Numbered from the stretch's first letter, positions 1-9,819 are shown. The stretch: DNA of 58,052 bases from Clostridium sp. (GCA_029851835.1 JARKVD010000010.1:1-58052); one strand, 5' to 3'. Notes: generated by a model not told the origin, from the sequence alone. Program-made: numbers and translations.

Positions 1-144
1 GCTGCGCTCTAATTTGTTTCGCTGACTTGTTAAGTCATTTATTTGATAGATTAATTTCTATCGGAATTAACTGGTTTTACCTTTATTTCTCTGTTTAATT
101 TTCAAAGATCATCTCTTTTGTTTCATCAGCACCGGCTGACTACT
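1..144 (-). other. rRNA operon 5' leader (16S gene lies beyond the left edge)
   Basis: Read on the minus strand this stretch follows a strong promoter and contains GATCTTTGAAAATTAAAC (about 97-112). This is the boxA-like antitermination and processing segment typical of Firmicute pre-16S leaders. No mature 16S sequence is reached, so the gene starts left of position 1. The identification rests on resemblance to known leaders. Confidence 0.75.
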
Positions 145-150
145 TTTTAA

Positions 151-179
151 ATTTTATCATCATCACTTCGTGTTGTCAA
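151..179 (-). promoter_or_regulatory. rRNA operon sigma-A promoter
   Basis: On the minus strand TTGACA (174-179) and TAAAAT (151-156) are separated by exactly 17 bases, and an A-rich stretch lies upstream as in UP-element rRNA promoters. A weaker upstream promoter is possible around 279-288, where an extended -10 (TATGG then TAAGAT) lacks a convincing -35. Confidence 0.85.
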
Positions 180-300
180 CAACTTTTTAAAACTTTTTTT
201 CAATCTTTTTTCTGATTGAAATTTGTTTCTGAAGTCTTCTCTCTCTCGAGATGTTCGCACCACTCAGCGACGAGATTTATCTTACCATAGAAAAAACTCA

Positions 301-1199
301 CCCCATACTTTCTATTGTCATTTTATATTAATTTATATTTAAAATTCATAGTTTTTTATATGTTTTTCTATGTTTTTCATATAGTGACACACTGGGTAAA
401 GTTTATATTAATATTACTTATACACTTCGTTAAACCACACCCCTTTTACAGAATCACCCTTTATTATTTAATAAACAAATCATTATCCCAATTTTATATT
501 ATTAGAAACAAAGGTTTACTCTTTTTCTATATATTCAAATATAACATTTATATAATCTACTTTAAGTGAATCTCCAAATTTTTAATTTAGCCAGACAATC
601 TCACTCAGCAAAACTCATTTTGCATGAATATAATAATAAATCCCCCTTACTATTCACTATGACTAATTCTTAAGATCCATCTCTTCCTTCTATAGTCATT
701 TATTATTTTAATACAATAGCATCACCAACCTACTTTACTCATTTAACACCCTTGAACCCCTTTCACCTCACAAACCACAACCAACTATAACCTCTATTTA
801 AACTTTCATCATCTTTAATTAATAATTATATTAACTAATAATGTTGAGATTTGATTAATTACTTTAAGTAAGGTTGTAATATATTTATTATAATGAATCA
901 ATGGGTATCCAATAAGCACAAGAGCAGAATCTGTTATCAATGGATATACAACTTATCCCCACCAGTAAGTTTAAATAAGATATTTATCATATCCAACACA
1001 TATTAATTTCTATCATTCTATATAATCAAAGACAATTAGGCTCATTAACCATAAAACAATATGAATCAAGAACAAAATATTTAAATGACTTGAGCAACAA
1101 GGTAGACCCTTTTAAAAAAACATATATAAATATTATTGTTATGATATAAAATCATAAAACATCAAACTTTTAAAATCCCCAATAATAAATAACAAAAAT
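301..1199. other. Gene-poor AT-rich region
   Basis: About 900 bases with no credible complete gene. An 84-codon open frame at 315-569 (+) is low-complexity Phe/Tyr/Ile without a ribosome-binding site. On the plus strand two short adjoining open stretches, 893-1006 and 1006-1149, lie in different frames. The second reads like a protein fragment (Gln/Tyr/Glu/Arg-rich, including IKQYESRTKYLNDL) and may be a decayed gene, but I recognise no family. Confidence 0.5.
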
Positions 1200-1233
1200 A
1201 AAGGCTAAATTTAGCTGAAAACTAAATTTAGCC
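1191..1233 (-). terminator. Rho-independent terminator of murD
   Basis: A perfect 12-bp stem (1203-1214 with 1222-1233), read on the minus strand, is followed by TTTATTTTTG. It lies 15 bases beyond the murD stop codon. Confidence 0.9.
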
Positions 1234-1247
1234 TCTTTTCTAATTAA

Positions 1248-2627
1248 TTATTTTAATCCATTGACTATATCTTTATATTTATTGCCTCTAATCTCAAAAT
1301 TAGCAAACATATCAAAGCTGGTACACGCAGGAGCAAGAGTTACGATATCTCCATCTTCTGAAATTTCTACAGCTTTATTAACTGACTCTTCCAAAGTCTC
1401 AACTATATGAACAGGTACTTCAATACCTTTTTCCTCTTTAAGCTTATAAAAAACAGACTCAATTTGCTTTTTTGCCTCTCCTAGTAATATTAAAGATTTG
1501 ATATATGGATACCCTTCAAAAGCCAAAGAATCAAAAGGAACCTTTTTATCTCTTCCACCCGCAATAAGTATGACTGGTTTTTCAAAAGCTTTAAGACTGG
1601 CTAAAGTTCTTGTAGGACTTGAAGCAATAGAATTATTATAGAATTCTACACCTTTATAATTTCTAACAAACTCATTTCTATGCTCTACTCCTGTGAACGT
1701 AGTAGCAACTTGTTTCATATACTTAACATCAACCTCATCTGCTGTCATTGCAAAGGCCGCTAATAAATTCTCTATATTGTACATCCCTTTAAGAATAACT
1801 TCACCTTCGTCACAAACCTTTTGCCCTTTAACAAAAAGTTCCCCATCTTTATAGTAAGCTCCTTTCTCTATAACATGCTGCCTACTGAAAGTGTATACTC
1901 TACCTTTTTCTTCACCTTCAATCCCCTTAGTTACATCATTATCATCATTTAATACTAAAAGATCATTACTTCCCTGGAATCTGTATATATTCTTTTTAGA
2001 ATCTATATACTCATCTAAATCCTTATGCATATCTAAATGATTTGGAGACAAATTGGTAATTAAGGCTACATCTGTAGATGTATCTATAGTCATAAGTTGA
2101 AAACTGGATAACTCAAGAACAACTCTATCATCCGGTTGAATCTCTTCGATTCTAGTAAATAACGGTGTTCCTATATTTCCTCCAACCCAAGTTTTATAAC
2201 CTGCAGCCTTTAATATAGCATACACTAAAGAAGTAGTTGTTGTTTTTCCATCACTTCCTGTTATACCATAAATTTTAGCAGGACAATATCTAATGAACTC
2301 TTCCATTTCAGAAGTAATATATGCCCCTTCTTCTTTAGCTTTAGTAAGTTCTTTGCCATCTATTCTCATTGAAGGCGTCTTAAATATCACTTCAAAGCCA
2401 CTAAGCTTTTCTAAGTACCCATCTCCTAGTTGGAATTTAACTCCCTTACTTTCATATTTACTAACCACTTCATTTAACTCTTCTTTTGTTTTTTTATCGA
2501 AGGCAGCGACCTTCGCTCCAAGGTTTATCAAAAACTCAATTAAAGGTATATTACTAACCCCTATACCGACAACTGCTACATTTTTATCCTTAATAAATTC
2601 TTTGAACTCATTAAAATCTTTTTTCAT
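1248..2627 (-). CDS. murD: UDP-N-acetylmuramoylalanine--D-glutamate ligase
   Basis: Cytoplasmic ATP-dependent ligase that adds D-glutamate to UDP-MurNAc-L-Ala in peptidoglycan precursor synthesis. The 459-residue length is normal for the family. The N-terminal Rossmann-like domain ([17 protein letters not shown]) is followed by the Mur-ligase P-loop [13 protein letters not shown] near residue 122, the central LSPNHLDMH segment, and a C-terminal domain with the AGGRDKK motif. The start is supported by GGAGG seven bases upstream. It stands alone with its own terminator. murC lies about 40 kb away on the other strand, so the mur genes are not clustered here. Confidence 0.96.
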   Translation of the reverse strand: MKKDFNEFKEFIKDKNVAVVGIGVSNIPLIEFLINLGAKVAAFDKKTKEELNEVVSKYESKGVKFQLGDGYLEKLSGFEVIFKTPSMRIDGKELTKAKEEGAYITSEMEEFIRYCPAKIYGITGSDGKTTTTSLVYAILKAAGYKTWVGGNIGTPLFTRIEEIQPDDRVVLELSSFQLMTIDTSTDVALITNLSPNHLDMHKDLDEYIDSKKNIYRFQGSNDLLVLNDDNDVTKGIEGEEKGRVYTFSRQHVIEKGAYYKDGELFVKGQKVCDEGEVILKGMYNIENLLAAFAMTADEVDVKYMKQVATTFTGVEHRNEFVRNYKGVEFYNNSIASSPTRTLASLKAFEKPVILIAGGRDKKVPFDSLAFEGYPYIKSLILLGEAKKQIESVFYKLKEEKGIEVPVHIVETLEESVNKAVEISEDGDIVTLAPACTSFDMFANFEIRGNKYKDIVNGLK

Positions 2628-2841
2628 ATTAATTCCTCCAGCATCTAATTACTTATGCTTACATAATTCTTCTATTAATTATATCACTTAGTTAGCCTTT
2701 TTTAAAACCATACACTTAATACACATTACAATTCTCACTAAAGTCATTCCCTTTTTTCCCCTTATTTCTCCATCATTATTTAATTTTTGTTTTTTATTCA
2801 TTTTTTAAATTCAATTTAACTATATTTTTTATAAAAAACCC

Positions 2842-2870
2842 TTGCTATACAAAAAACACTATGTTATAAT
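2842..2870 (+). promoter_or_regulatory. Sigma-A promoter of a candidate small RNA
   Basis: TTGCTA (2842-2847) and a perfect TATAAT (2865-2870) are 17 bases apart on the plus strand. No coding frame follows. A hairpin with a U tract ends about 110 bases downstream. Confidence 0.75.
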
Positions 2871-2876
2871 TTGTTT

Positions 2877-2987
2877 GTGCCGTAAGTAAAGATGTTAAAA
2901 CTTTTCCCCAAAGGTTTAGCATTGCACATAACATATCCCCATGATTAAACCCTATTTTTTACCGGATGCAAATCCGGTTATTTTTTT
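2877..2987 (+). ncRNA. Candidate trans-acting small RNA with C-rich loops
   Basis: The promoter at 2842-2870 and the terminator at 2961-2987 define a transcript of about 110 nt with no ORF. GTGC at its 5' end can pair with GCAC (2922-2925). Inside this, GATGTTAAAAC pairs with GTTTAGCATT to present the loop TTTTCCCCAAAG. A second unpaired CCCC occurs at 2937-2940. Exposed UCCC or CCCC segments are what known Firmicute sRNAs such as RsaE/RoxS use to pair with Shine-Dalgarno sequences. I do not recognise the family. Transcript existence is inferred from the promoter and terminator pair. Confidence 0.6.
2961..2987 (+). terminator. Terminator of the candidate small RNA
   Basis: ACCGGAT (2961-2967) pairs with ATCCGGT (2972-2978) around a GCAA tetraloop, followed by TATTTTTTT. 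A compact canonical intrinsic terminator on the plus strand. Confidence 0.88.
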
Positions 2988-3072
2988 ACCCTTTTTCAGC
3001 TATTCATCCTTAACTTCATTTCATTTAAATTTATATCCATATATTATACATATATAACATTTAATTATATTT

Positions 3073-3111
3073 AAATAAAAAAGTCGCAAGAAACATTCTT
3101 TCTTACGACTT
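3073..3111 (-). terminator. Terminator of glyS
   Basis: A 12-bp stem with one mismatch (3081-3092 with 3100-3111) is followed on the minus strand by a TTTTATTT tract. It lies about 190 bases past the glyS stop, after two copies of a structured repeat in the 3' untranslated region. Confidence 0.85.
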
Positions 3112-3127
3112 AAATAGTTATTTTATT

Positions 3128-3200
3128 AGGGAAACTCCACCTCATTTCTTTCGGTGGAGTAAGTTCATGTTAACCAAATTAAAATTTGGACATTCACTTA
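3128..3200 (-). repeat. Structured intergenic repeat, copy A
   Basis: Two hairpins joined by a conserved linker. Written on the minus strand: CCAAAT/ATTTGG, then TTAACATGAACTTA, then CTCCACC/GGTGGAG. It matches copy D (40861-40932) along its whole length, with paired changes that keep both stems, for example CTCCACC/GGTGGAG versus CTCCTTC/GAAGGAG. It lies in the glyS 3' untranslated region. Confidence 0.75.
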
Positions 3201-3293
3201 AGGAAACCCCTTCTCATCTTCATTCGAAGTATCTATCTACTGATTAAGTTCGAGTAGCTAAACCAAAGATTTTAAGTATTACTTTGGGTTCCT
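3201..3293 (-). repeat. Structured intergenic repeat, copy B (diverged)
   Basis: Directly adjoins copy A and the glyS stop. It retains the CCCCTTCTCATCTTCATTCGAAG block, the AAGTTCGAGTAGCTAAACCAAAG linker-plus-stem block and the GGTTTCC edge seen in the other copies. Its first hairpin is imperfect, and its second has drifted to AACCAAAG...CTTTGGGTT. Confidence 0.6.
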
Positions 3294-3296
3294 CCC

Positions 3297-4688
3297 TTAA
3301 AACTCCATTTTTTCTTCTATATAAGCTACTAATTCACTAATCGGCATTCTTACTTGTTCCATTGTATCTCTATCTCTTACTGTAACAGTGTTATCTTCCA
3401 TTGTATCGAAGTCTACTGTTATACAGAACGGAGTTCCGATTTCATCCTCTCTTCTATATCTCTTACCGATGCTTCCAGCTTCATCATACTCAACTGGGAA
3501 CTTCTTAGAAAGCATTGCATAAACTTCTTGTGCTTTATCACTTAATTTCTTACTTAATGGAAGTACTGCTGCTTTAAATGGAGCTAATGCAGGATGTAAA
3601 TGCATTACTGTTCTAACATCTCCACCTTCTAACTCTTCCTCTTCATAAGCTTCACATAAGAACGCTAAAGCAACTCTATCAGCTCCTAAAGATGGCTCAA
3701 TACAGTATGGGATATACTTCTCGTTTGTTGTTGGATCAAGGTATGATAAATCTTGACCTGAATGCTCCATATGTCTCTTAAGATCATAATCAGTTCTATC
3801 AGCTATTCCCCAAAGTTCTCCCCATCCAAATGGGAATAAGAATTCGATATCACAAGTAGCATTACTATAGAAAGATAATTCTTCTTGATCGTGATCTCTG
3901 AATCTTAGATGCTCTTCAGTCATTCCTAAATCAAATAAGAATTTTTTACAATATTCTTTCCAGTATTCAAACCATTCTAAGTCTGTTCCCGGTTTACAGA
4001 AGAACTCAAGCTCCATTTGCTCGAACTCTCTAGTTCTGAAAATAAAGTTTCCTGGAGTTATTTCATTTCTGAAGGACTTACCAACTTGAGCTATTCCAAA
4101 TGGCACCTTCTTTCTTGATGTTCTTTGAACATTTTTAAAGTTAACGAATATACCTTGAGCAGTTTCTGGTCTAAGGTATATTTCACTTTTGCTGTCTTCT
4201 GTAGTTCCTTGGAAAGTTTTAAACATAAGGTTAAACTTTCTGATTTCTGTGTAATTCATTTTCCCACACTTAGGACAAACCACATTATGCTTTTCAATAT
4301 ACTCTTTATATTCCTCATTAGTCCAACCATCTGCTACTGCTACTTCAGCTCCTGATGCAGTCATGTGATCTTCAACTAATTTATCAGCTCTAAATCTAGC
4401 TTTACACTCTTTACAATCCATTAATGGGTCTGAGAAACCTCCAACGTGTCCTGTTGCAACCCAAACTTCAGGATTCATTAATATTGCACAATCTACCCCT
4501 ACGTTATATGGGCTTTCTTGAACAAACTTTCTCCACCAAGCCTTTTTAACATTATTTTTAAATTCAACTCCTAATGGACCGTAATCCCAAGAGTTTGCAA
4601 GACCTCCATATATCTCTGACCCTGAGAATATAAATCCTCTATTCTTACATAAAGCTACCAATTTGTCCATGGTTAATTCCTTTGCCAT
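3297..4688 (-). CDS. glyS: Glycyl-tRNA synthetase, single-chain (alpha2) type
   Basis: Class II synthetase that charges tRNA-Gly in the cytoplasm. It has the eukaryote/Firmicute single-polypeptide form (463 residues) rather than the alpha/beta GlyQ-GlyS form. Visible features are the N-terminal catalytic start ([16 protein letters not shown]), a CPKCGK zinc-like motif, the class II motif 2 region ([19 protein letters not shown]), motif 3 (EPSLGADR), and a C-terminal anticodon-binding domain. The start was set five codons inside the longest frame because GGAGGT precedes that ATG at proper spacing. A glycine T-box lies directly upstream, and the gene has its own terminator. Confidence 0.96.
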   Translation of the reverse strand: MAKELTMDKLVALCKNRGFIFSGSEIYGGLANSWDYGPLGVEFKNNVKKAWWRKFVQESPYNVGVDCAILMNPEVWVATGHVGGFSDPLMDCKECKARFRADKLVEDHMTASGAEVAVADGWTNEEYKEYIEKHNVVCPKCGKMNYTEIRKFNLMFKTFQGTTEDSKSEIYLRPETAQGIFVNFKNVQRTSRKKVPFGIAQVGKSFRNEITPGNFIFRTREFEQMELEFFCKPGTDLEWFEYWKEYCKKFLFDLGMTEEHLRFRDHDQEELSFYSNATCDIEFLFPFGWGELWGIADRTDYDLKRHMEHSGQDLSYLDPTTNEKYIPYCIEPSLGADRVALAFLCEAYEEEELEGGDVRTVMHLHPALAPFKAAVLPLSKKLSDKAQEVYAMLSKKFPVEYDEAGSIGKRYRREDEIGTPFCITVDFDTMEDNTVTVRDRDTMEQVRMPISELVAYIEEKMEF

Positions 4689-4746
4689 ATCTGTTACCTC
4701 CATTTTAAATAGTTGATTAATTTATTTTATAACTAATTGTTTATAA

Positions 4747-4945
4747 ATAAAAAAACCTTAACTAGTTAAGGGACGAAATTAATTCCGCGGTTCCACCCTT
4801 ATTAGCTAAAGCTCATCTCACATATACATCTAACTCAAAAGCTCCCTTCATAATATCCACCTAATGATTCACACCAACCATCATCTCTCTAAAAGGATTC
4901 TATTACTACTCTTCTTTATCATCGTTATTATTTAGTTTTTATATT
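4747..4945 (-). promoter_or_regulatory. T-box riboswitch leader of glyS
   Basis: On the minus strand the hallmark T-box AAGGGTGGAACCGCGG (4785-4800) lies ahead of a terminator hairpin CCTTAACT/AGTTAAGG (4756-4771) with a T tract. Upstream are the AGAGAG and GATGATGG..GTGAATCAT stem I features. The specifier region reads GAA-GGG-A (4843-4849), consistent with a glycine codon: GGG, or GGA if shifted by one. Uncharged tRNA-Gly would stabilise the antiterminator and raise glyS expression. A TATAAT at 4951-4956 is the likely -10. Confidence 0.93.
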
Positions 4946-5024
4946 TCCTTATTATACCCAAATATAATAAAATTAGCCGACAAAATGCCCGCTACATTCA
5001 ATTGCTTCCTATAAATAAAAAAAA

Positions 5025-5099
5025 TGGCTCCGCGAAGAGGATTCGAACCTCCAACCTATCGGTTAACAGCCGAGTGCTCCACCGTTGAGCTATCGCGGA
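5025..5099 (-). tRNA. tRNA-Asn (GTT)
   Basis: Full cloverleaf on the minus strand: acceptor TCCGCGA/TCGCGGA, anticodon loop CTGTTAA giving anticodon GTT, T arm GGAGGTTCGAATCC, discriminator G and encoded CCA (5025-5027). It stands alone between the glyS T-box and the lysS 3' region. Confidence 0.97.
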
Positions 5100-5173
5100 A
5101 TATCTTTACCATAATTAGATTATATCATCTTGTTTTAAAATTGCAATAGTATTTTATTAATTTTAGCAAAAAA

Positions 5174-5204
5174 TTTTTAGGGTCTAAACATTAAGCTTAG
5201 ACCC
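5174..5204 (-). terminator. Probable terminator of the greA-lysS transcript
   Basis: GGGTCTAA (5180-5187) pairs with TTAGACCC (5197-5204). On the minus strand the T run (TTTTT) begins a few bases beyond the stem after TAAAA, so it is less canonical than the other terminators here. Confidence 0.6.
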
Positions 5205-5234
5205 CACCCCTTTAAGAGGGTAAATTATTTAATA

Positions 5235-5315
5235 TAGAAAGCTCCTTCTCATATTTACTCGAAGAAGTGCCCTACCAATAAATTCAAGTAACTAAATCAA
5301 AATTTAGATGTTTCC
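5235..5315 (-). repeat. Structured intergenic repeat, copy C
   Basis: Same organisation as copies A and D, abutting the lysS stop. It has AGAAAGCTCCTTCTCAT...CTCGAAG, then AATTCAAGTAACTAAAT. The second stem is CTAAAT/ATTTAG where A and D have CCAAAT/ATTTGG, a compensated base-pair change. As with A and B it lies in the 3' untranslated region of an aminoacyl-tRNA synthetase gene. Confidence 0.7.
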
Positions 5316-6851
5316 TTATTGTAGTGGTTTCATTGTAGGGAATAAAATAACGTCTCTTATTGATGTTGAATCAGTTAAGAACATTATCAATCTATCTATA
5401 CCAATTCCAAGACCACCTGTTGGAGGCATACCAACCTCAAGTGCGCTCATAAATTCTTCATCAAGCATGTACGCTTCATCATCCCCAAGCTCTCTTTCCT
5501 TAGCTTGTTGTTCAAATCTTTGTCTTTGAACTATCGGATCGTTAAGCTCTGAATAGGCATTACATACTTCTCTACCAAATACGAATCCTTCAAATCTCTC
5601 AGTAAACTCCTCATTTCCACGTTTCTTCTTAGTAAGTGGTGAGTTTTCTACTGGATAATCACAAAGGAAAGTTGGTTGAACTAAGTGCTGCTCACCAAAC
5701 TCTTCAAATAAAGCATTAAGTATATCGCCTTTAGTACAATCCTTTAGCTCTTTAACTAATTCTAAATGCTTTTCTTTAGCTATAACTCTAGCTTCTTCAT
5801 CAGTTTTAACTTCATTAAAGTCAATTCCTGCATATTCTTTAACAGCATCAACCATAGTTAATCTTCTCCATGGTGGTGTAAAATCTATTTCAGTTCCTTG
5901 ATACATTACCTTTGTTGTTCCAAGAACCTTCTCACACACATAAGCAACCATATCTTCTGTTATTTTCATCATGTCGTTATAATCAGCATAAGCTTCATAT
6001 AATTCTATAGCAGTAAATTCTGGATTGTGTCTTATACTCATTCCTTCATTTCTGAAGTTTTTACCCATGTCATAAACTTTCTCAAGGCCACCAACTATAC
6101 ATCTCTTTAAGTATAACTCTGTAGCTATTCTTAAATACATGTCGATGTCTAGAGCATTGTGATGTGTCATGAATGGTCTAGCAGCAGCTCCTCCAGCTAT
6201 TGGTGATAGAATTGGAGTTTCAACTTCCAAGAATCCTCTATTATCTAAAAACTCTCTTATCGCTCTTATAATTTTAGTTCTCTTTACAAAAGTATCTCTA
6301 ACATCCTTGTTCACAACAAGGTCTACTTCTCTTTGTCTGTATTTTAAATCTGGATTTTTAAGTCCATGGAATTTCTCTGGAAGTGGTTTTAAAGATTTAG
6401 AAATCAGTATTACACTTTTAGCCTTAACAGAGATTTCTCCAGTTTTAGTTGTAAAAGGCATACCTTTAACCTCTAAGAAATCACCTATGTCAAAAGTTTT
6501 TGCATCCTTAAATTGTTCTTCTCCAACTTGATCAAGTCTTACATAAACCTGCATTTTTCCACTTCTATCATGGATATCACAGAATCCAGCTTTTCCTTGA
6601 ATTCTTTTAGACATAAGTCTACCTGCTATAGTTACTTCTGTTTCTTGTAACGCTTCAAAATTATCCTTTATTTCTTGTGCATTGTGAGTTCTTTCAACCT
6701 TATATACATCAAAAGGATCCTTACCAGCAGCCTGAAGATCTGCTAGCTTTTGTCTTCTTATCATCACTTGTTCATTAAATTCTGCTTCTTGAGTTTCTAA
6801 ATTTTCATTAGAAACTTCTAGTGAACTATCGTTCTTAACTTCAGTAGTCAT
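5316..6851 (-). CDS. lysS: Lysyl-tRNA synthetase, class II
   Basis: Charges tRNA-Lys. The 511-residue chain has a short acidic N-terminal extension and an OB-fold anticodon-binding domain at about 65-180 ([26 protein letters not shown] style). The class II catalytic core follows, with motif 2 ([18 protein letters not shown]) and motif 3 ([13 protein letters not shown]). The ribosome-binding site GGAGGAG lies 7 bases upstream. Only 14 bases separate it from the greA stop, so the two are co-transcribed, an arrangement common in Clostridia. Confidence 0.97.
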   Translation of the reverse strand: MTTEVKNDSSLEVSNENLETQEAEFNEQVMIRRQKLADLQAAGKDPFDVYKVERTHNAQEIKDNFEALQETEVTIAGRLMSKRIQGKAGFCDIHDRSGKMQVYVRLDQVGEEQFKDAKTFDIGDFLEVKGMPFTTKTGEISVKAKSVILISKSLKPLPEKFHGLKNPDLKYRQREVDLVVNKDVRDTFVKRTKIIRAIREFLDNRGFLEVETPILSPIAGGAAARPFMTHHNALDIDMYLRIATELYLKRCIVGGLEKVYDMGKNFRNEGMSIRHNPEFTAIELYEAYADYNDMMKITEDMVAYVCEKVLGTTKVMYQGTEIDFTPPWRRLTMVDAVKEYAGIDFNEVKTDEEARVIAKEKHLELVKELKDCTKGDILNALFEEFGEQHLVQPTFLCDYPVENSPLTKKKRGNEEFTERFEGFVFGREVCNAYSELNDPIVQRQRFEQQAKERELGDDEAYMLDEEFMSALEVGMPPTGGLGIGIDRLIMFLTDSTSIRDVILFPTMKPLQ

Positions 6852-6865
6852 AAAAACTCCTCCTA

Positions 6866-7345
6866 CTATCTTCTAATTTCTAATATTTCATATTTGTCTA
6901 CTCCACCTGGAGTTGTAACATCAATTATATCTCCTACTTTTTTACCCATAAGTTCATGTCCCACAGGTGACTCATCAGATATTTTGTTTTCTTCTGGATT
7001 TACTTCTGCTGATCCAACTAATTGAAATTCTATCTCCTCATCAAAAGTAAAGTCTTTAACTAATACTCTGCTTCCTATAGCAACTATATCTTTAGGAAGT
7101 TCACTTTCATCAACTACAGTTGTATTTCTTAGCATGTTCTCTAGTTGAATGATTCTTCCTTCAACAAAAGCCTGCTCATTTTTAGCTTCATCATATTCTG
7201 AGTTCTCACTTAAATCGCCATATCCTAACGCAACTTTTATCTTTTCGGTTATTTCTTTTCTTTTAACTGTTTTTAAATATTCTAATTCATCCTCAAGCTT
7301 TTTAATTCCCTCATAAGTCATTATGTGTTTTTTTGATTCGCTCAT
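6866..7345 (-). CDS. greA: Transcription elongation factor GreA
   Basis: Binds the secondary channel of RNA polymerase and stimulates cleavage of backtracked RNA. At 159 residues it is full length. The N-terminal coiled coil carries the acidic tip region ([18 protein letters not shown]), and the C-terminal FKBP-like domain has the [14 protein letters not shown] motif. GGGGAG precedes the ATG. A consensus promoter lies just upstream, and lysS follows in the same transcript. Confidence 0.96.
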   Translation of the reverse strand: MSESKKHIMTYEGIKKLEDELEYLKTVKRKEITEKIKVALGYGDLSENSEYDEAKNEQAFVEGRIIQLENMLRNTTVVDESELPKDIVAIGSRVLVKDFTFDEEIEFQLVGSAEVNPEENKISDESPVGHELMGKKVGDIIDVTTPGGVDKYEILEIRR

Positions 7346-7433
7346 TTATTTCTCCCCTTTAATCATAGTAAACTCTATAATATTATTATATATATTATTG
7401 CTAATTACATAATCTGTTTATAATCTTTGATTA

Positions 7434-7462
7434 ATTATAAATCACTAAAAAACCCTTGTCAA
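7434..7462 (-). promoter_or_regulatory. Sigma-A promoter of greA-lysS
   Basis: On the minus strand a perfect TTGACA (7457-7462), a 17-base spacer and a perfect TATAAT (7434-7439) stand about 90 bases ahead of the greA start, so greA-lysS is transcribed independently of dusB. Confidence 0.85.
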
Positions 7463-7510
7463 CAAAGCCCTCATAATATCCATTGCATTATATATATTAA
7501 GGTATTTATG

Positions 7511-8485
7511 TTATATTCCAGTAGCTATTAATTCTCTATACTCTTTAAGTAATCTATGCATTTCTTCATATGTATTTGCTTGATTTACCTTATCCTTAAT
7601 ATCAGTACAATTTCTAAGTCCCTTCACATAACAAGCAACATGCTTTCTCATTTCCCGAACAGCCTTCTTTTCTTCAAAGTACTTTACAGCTCTATCCAAA
7701 TGATACATACACATTTCAACTTTTTCAACATCAGTAGGCTTAATTACCTCCTCACCCCTAAGTCCACTTGCTATCTCTCTAAATATCCATGGATTTCCCA
7801 TAGCTCCTCTTGCAATCATAATTCCATCACAGTTAGTGACTTCCTTCATTCTCATAGCATCTTCTGCTTCAAAGACATCTCCATTCCCTATAACTGGTAT
7901 TGAGACTGCTTCCTTCACTTGTTTAATTATATCCCAATTAGCAGTTCCAGTATACATTTGCTCTCTAGTTCTTCCATGAACAGTAACTGCATCTACACCT
8001 GCATCTTCTAAATACTTTGCAAACTCCACAGCATTGATATTATTTGAGTCAAAACCTATTCTAAATTTAACTGTAACAGGTTTAGTTGCTACCCTCTTCA
8101 TTTCCTTAACAATTTCAGCAGCCAGCTTAGGATTCTTCATTAAAGCAGAACCGTCCCCATTTTTAACAATCTTATTCACTGGACATCCCATATTAACATC
8201 AATGATACAAACATCATCAATATCATTTATAACTTCAGTAGCATATGCCATAATCTTAGGTTCACTTCCAAATATCTGCATGGCAACAGGTTTTTCTTCT
8301 TCACTTACCTGCATAAGCGAACCTGTATTTTTACTATTATAGAATAACCCCTTAGCACTTACCATTTCAGTATATACAAGACCACAGCCCATCTCTTTAC
8401 ATATTCCTCTGTATGCAATATCAGTAACTCCAGCCATGGGAGCTAAAAATACAGGGTTGTCAAAATTTAATTTTTCGATTTTCAT
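7511..8485 (-). CDS. dusB: tRNA-dihydrouridine synthase
   Basis: FMN-dependent reductase that converts uridines to dihydrouridine in tRNA D loops. The 324-residue TIM-barrel protein has the family signatures APMAGVTD near the start, the catalytic-cysteine segment [35 protein letters not shown], and [12 protein letters not shown] with [16 protein letters not shown] precedes the ATG. It begins 9 bases after coaX and is probably in the same operon. Confidence 0.94.
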   Translation of the reverse strand: MKIEKLNFDNPVFLAPMAGVTDIAYRGICKEMGCGLVYTEMVSAKGLFYNSKNTGSLMQVSEEEKPVAMQIFGSEPKIMAYATEVINDIDDVCIIDVNMGCPVNKIVKNGDGSALMKNPKLAAEIVKEMKRVATKPVTVKFRIGFDSNNINAVEFAKYLEDAGVDAVTVHGRTREQMYTGTANWDIIKQVKEAVSIPVIGNGDVFEAEDAMRMKEVTNCDGIMIARGAMGNPWIFREIASGLRGEEVIKPTDVEKVEMCMYHLDRAVKYFEEKKAVREMRKHVACYVKGLRNCTDIKDKVNQANTYEEMHRLLKEYRELIATGI

Positions 8486-8494
8486 TTGTTCTCC

Positions 8495-9274
8495 TTATTC
8501 CTTATTCTTTTCATAGATAATTCTAAGACCCTCTAGAGTAAGATATGGAATCACTTCATCAATAACAGTCGAACCTTCAGCAATTAAGTTTGCAAAGCCA
8601 CCCGTTGCTACAACTTTAGGTTCTTTCTCTCCTATAGCTTCCATCTCTTGCTTAATCTTATCTACAATATAATCAACTTGACCTATATATCCATATATAA
8701 TTCCTGCCTGCATGCTGGAAACTGTATTTTTACATATTACAGTTTCAGGCTTTACAAGTTCAACCTTAGGAAGCTTTGCAGCTCTCTGGAATAAAGCATC
8801 TGAAGATATTTTTATTCCTGGACATATAGTTCCTCCTATATAATCTCCATTCTTTCCAACAGCACAGAAAGTAGTAGCTGTTCCAAAATCTATAATAATT
8901 AATGATGTTTTATACATTTCATGGGCTGCAACCGCATTAACTATTCTGTCAGCTCCAACCTCTTTAGGGTTATCGTATTTTATATTTATTCCTGTCTTTA
9001 TACCCGGTCCAACCACTAAAGGCTTCTTATTAAAAAACTTCCTAACCATATGTTCAAGAGAATACATTATGTTAGGAACTACAGAAGAAATAATAACTCC
9101 AGATATATCATTTACATCTATCTTACTATAGCTAAACAATTGAGATACTTCTATCATATATTCATCTGATGTTTTTTTATGATCTGTAGATAATCTCCAT
9201 TCAACAATTAATTCCTTATCTTTATATATACCAAGTACTATATTGGTATTACCTACATCTAAAACAAATATCAT
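8495..9274 (-). CDS. coaX: Type III pantothenate kinase
   Basis: Catalyses the first step of coenzyme A synthesis (pantothenate to 4'-phosphopantothenate) and needs a monovalent cation. The 259-residue ASKHA-fold protein shows [10 protein letters not shown] at residues 6-15, [11 protein letters not shown], and the [13 protein letters not shown] phosphate-binding block. The GAGGTGA ribosome-binding site is well placed. The pairing of coaX with dusB near ftsH is the same neighbourhood as in Bacillus. Confidence 0.95.
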   Translation of the reverse strand: MIFVLDVGNTNIVLGIYKDKELIVEWRLSTDHKKTSDEYMIEVSQLFSYSKIDVNDISGVIISSVVPNIMYSLEHMVRKFFNKKPLVVGPGIKTGINIKYDNPKEVGADRIVNAVAAHEMYKTSLIIIDFGTATTFCAVGKNGDYIGGTICPGIKISSDALFQRAAKLPKVELVKPETVICKNTVSSMQAGIIYGYIGQVDYIVDKIKQEMEAIGEKEPKVVATGGFANLIAEGSTVIDEVIPYLTLEGLRIIYEKNKE

Positions 9275-9297
9275 TGTTACTTCACCTCTATATGATT

Positions 9298-9322
9298 AAA
9301 AGCAGCTTTTTAAGCTGCTTTT
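9298..9322 (-). terminator. Hairpin, probable terminator of the small coat-like genes
   Basis: An 11-bp perfect stem (9298-9308 with 9312-9322), AAAAGCAGCTT/AAGCTGCTTTT, with a three-base loop. The U stretch is mostly inside the stem. It separates the two tiny upstream genes from coaX. Confidence 0.6.
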
Positions 9323-9463
9323 AAAAAATGTTCCTTACTATTATATCACATTTTACAATTTAACCATAATATCTTACTATATTTTTGTTAAATTATTATT
9401 TTCACCTTAAACTAATAGAATTTAATAACTTTTTATTCCTATACTTGCCTTTGATATATTATT

Positions 9464-9637
9464 TTATAGAAGATTATTATTAATAATGTGAACTTCATCC
9501 TTAAAAATTTCATATAATTGCTCTTTTAAGGTACCTTCATTTGCCATATTCATATTATATAGATATTCATTCTTTAATTTAACTTCTTTTCTCTTCAAGC
9601 AACTACTCCTAAGCGCTCTTTCTTTTTCTTGGTACAT
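9464..9637 (-). CDS. Small protein (57 aa) paired with a coat-like gene
   Basis: A short frame starting MYQEKERALRSSCLKRKE and ending HIINNNLL, charged and probably helical. Its ATG lies two bases past the stop of the upstream 59-codon gene, with GGAGG overlapping that stop. This is a strong sign of translational coupling. I do not recognise the family. The pairing resembles the split small spore-coat (CotF-like) gene pairs of Clostridia, but that is inference. Confidence 0.6.
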   Translation of the reverse strand: MYQEKERALRSSCLKRKEVKLKNEYLYNMNMANEGTLKEQLYEIFKDEVHIINNNLL

Positions 9638-9639
9638 GG

Positions 9640-9819
9640 CTATCTAACCTCCTCTGAAAGCTTTTTTAAAGCCTCCACATGATTGTTATGTCTCATAATT
9701 GAGTCATTAACTATACCACCAACTTTCTGTCCTGATATACCAGCTACATAATTTTCATAACTGCGAATCATTTCATTTTCTTTCTCGATTAAAGAATTAA
9801 TTATCAAAATATCTTTCAT
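9640..9819 (-). CDS. Small CotF/ferritin-like spore coat family protein
   Basis: 59 residues beginning MKDILIINSLIEKENEMIRSYENYV and ending KKLSEEVR, an all-helical heptad-like pattern. The phrase HNNHVEALKKL resembles CotF and DUF2383-type coat or ferritin-like helices. The start is placed 11 codons inside the longest frame because AAGGAGGAG lies directly upstream of this ATG. It is followed by, and probably coupled to, the 57-codon gene. A spore-coat role is inferred, not shown. Confidence 0.6.
   Translation of the reverse strand: MKDILIINSLIEKENEMIRSYENYVAGISGQKVGGIVNDSIMRHNNHVEALKKLSEEVR

Noticed and set aside
271..308. Second upstream rRNA promoter (extended -10 TATGG TAAGAT)
   Set aside because: No acceptable -35 at 16-18 bases; recorded only as a possibility.
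315..569. 84-codon plus-strand open frame next to the rRNA promoter
   Set aside because: No ribosome-binding site, composition is low-complexity Phe/Tyr/Ile expected from AT-rich DNA, no family resemblance.
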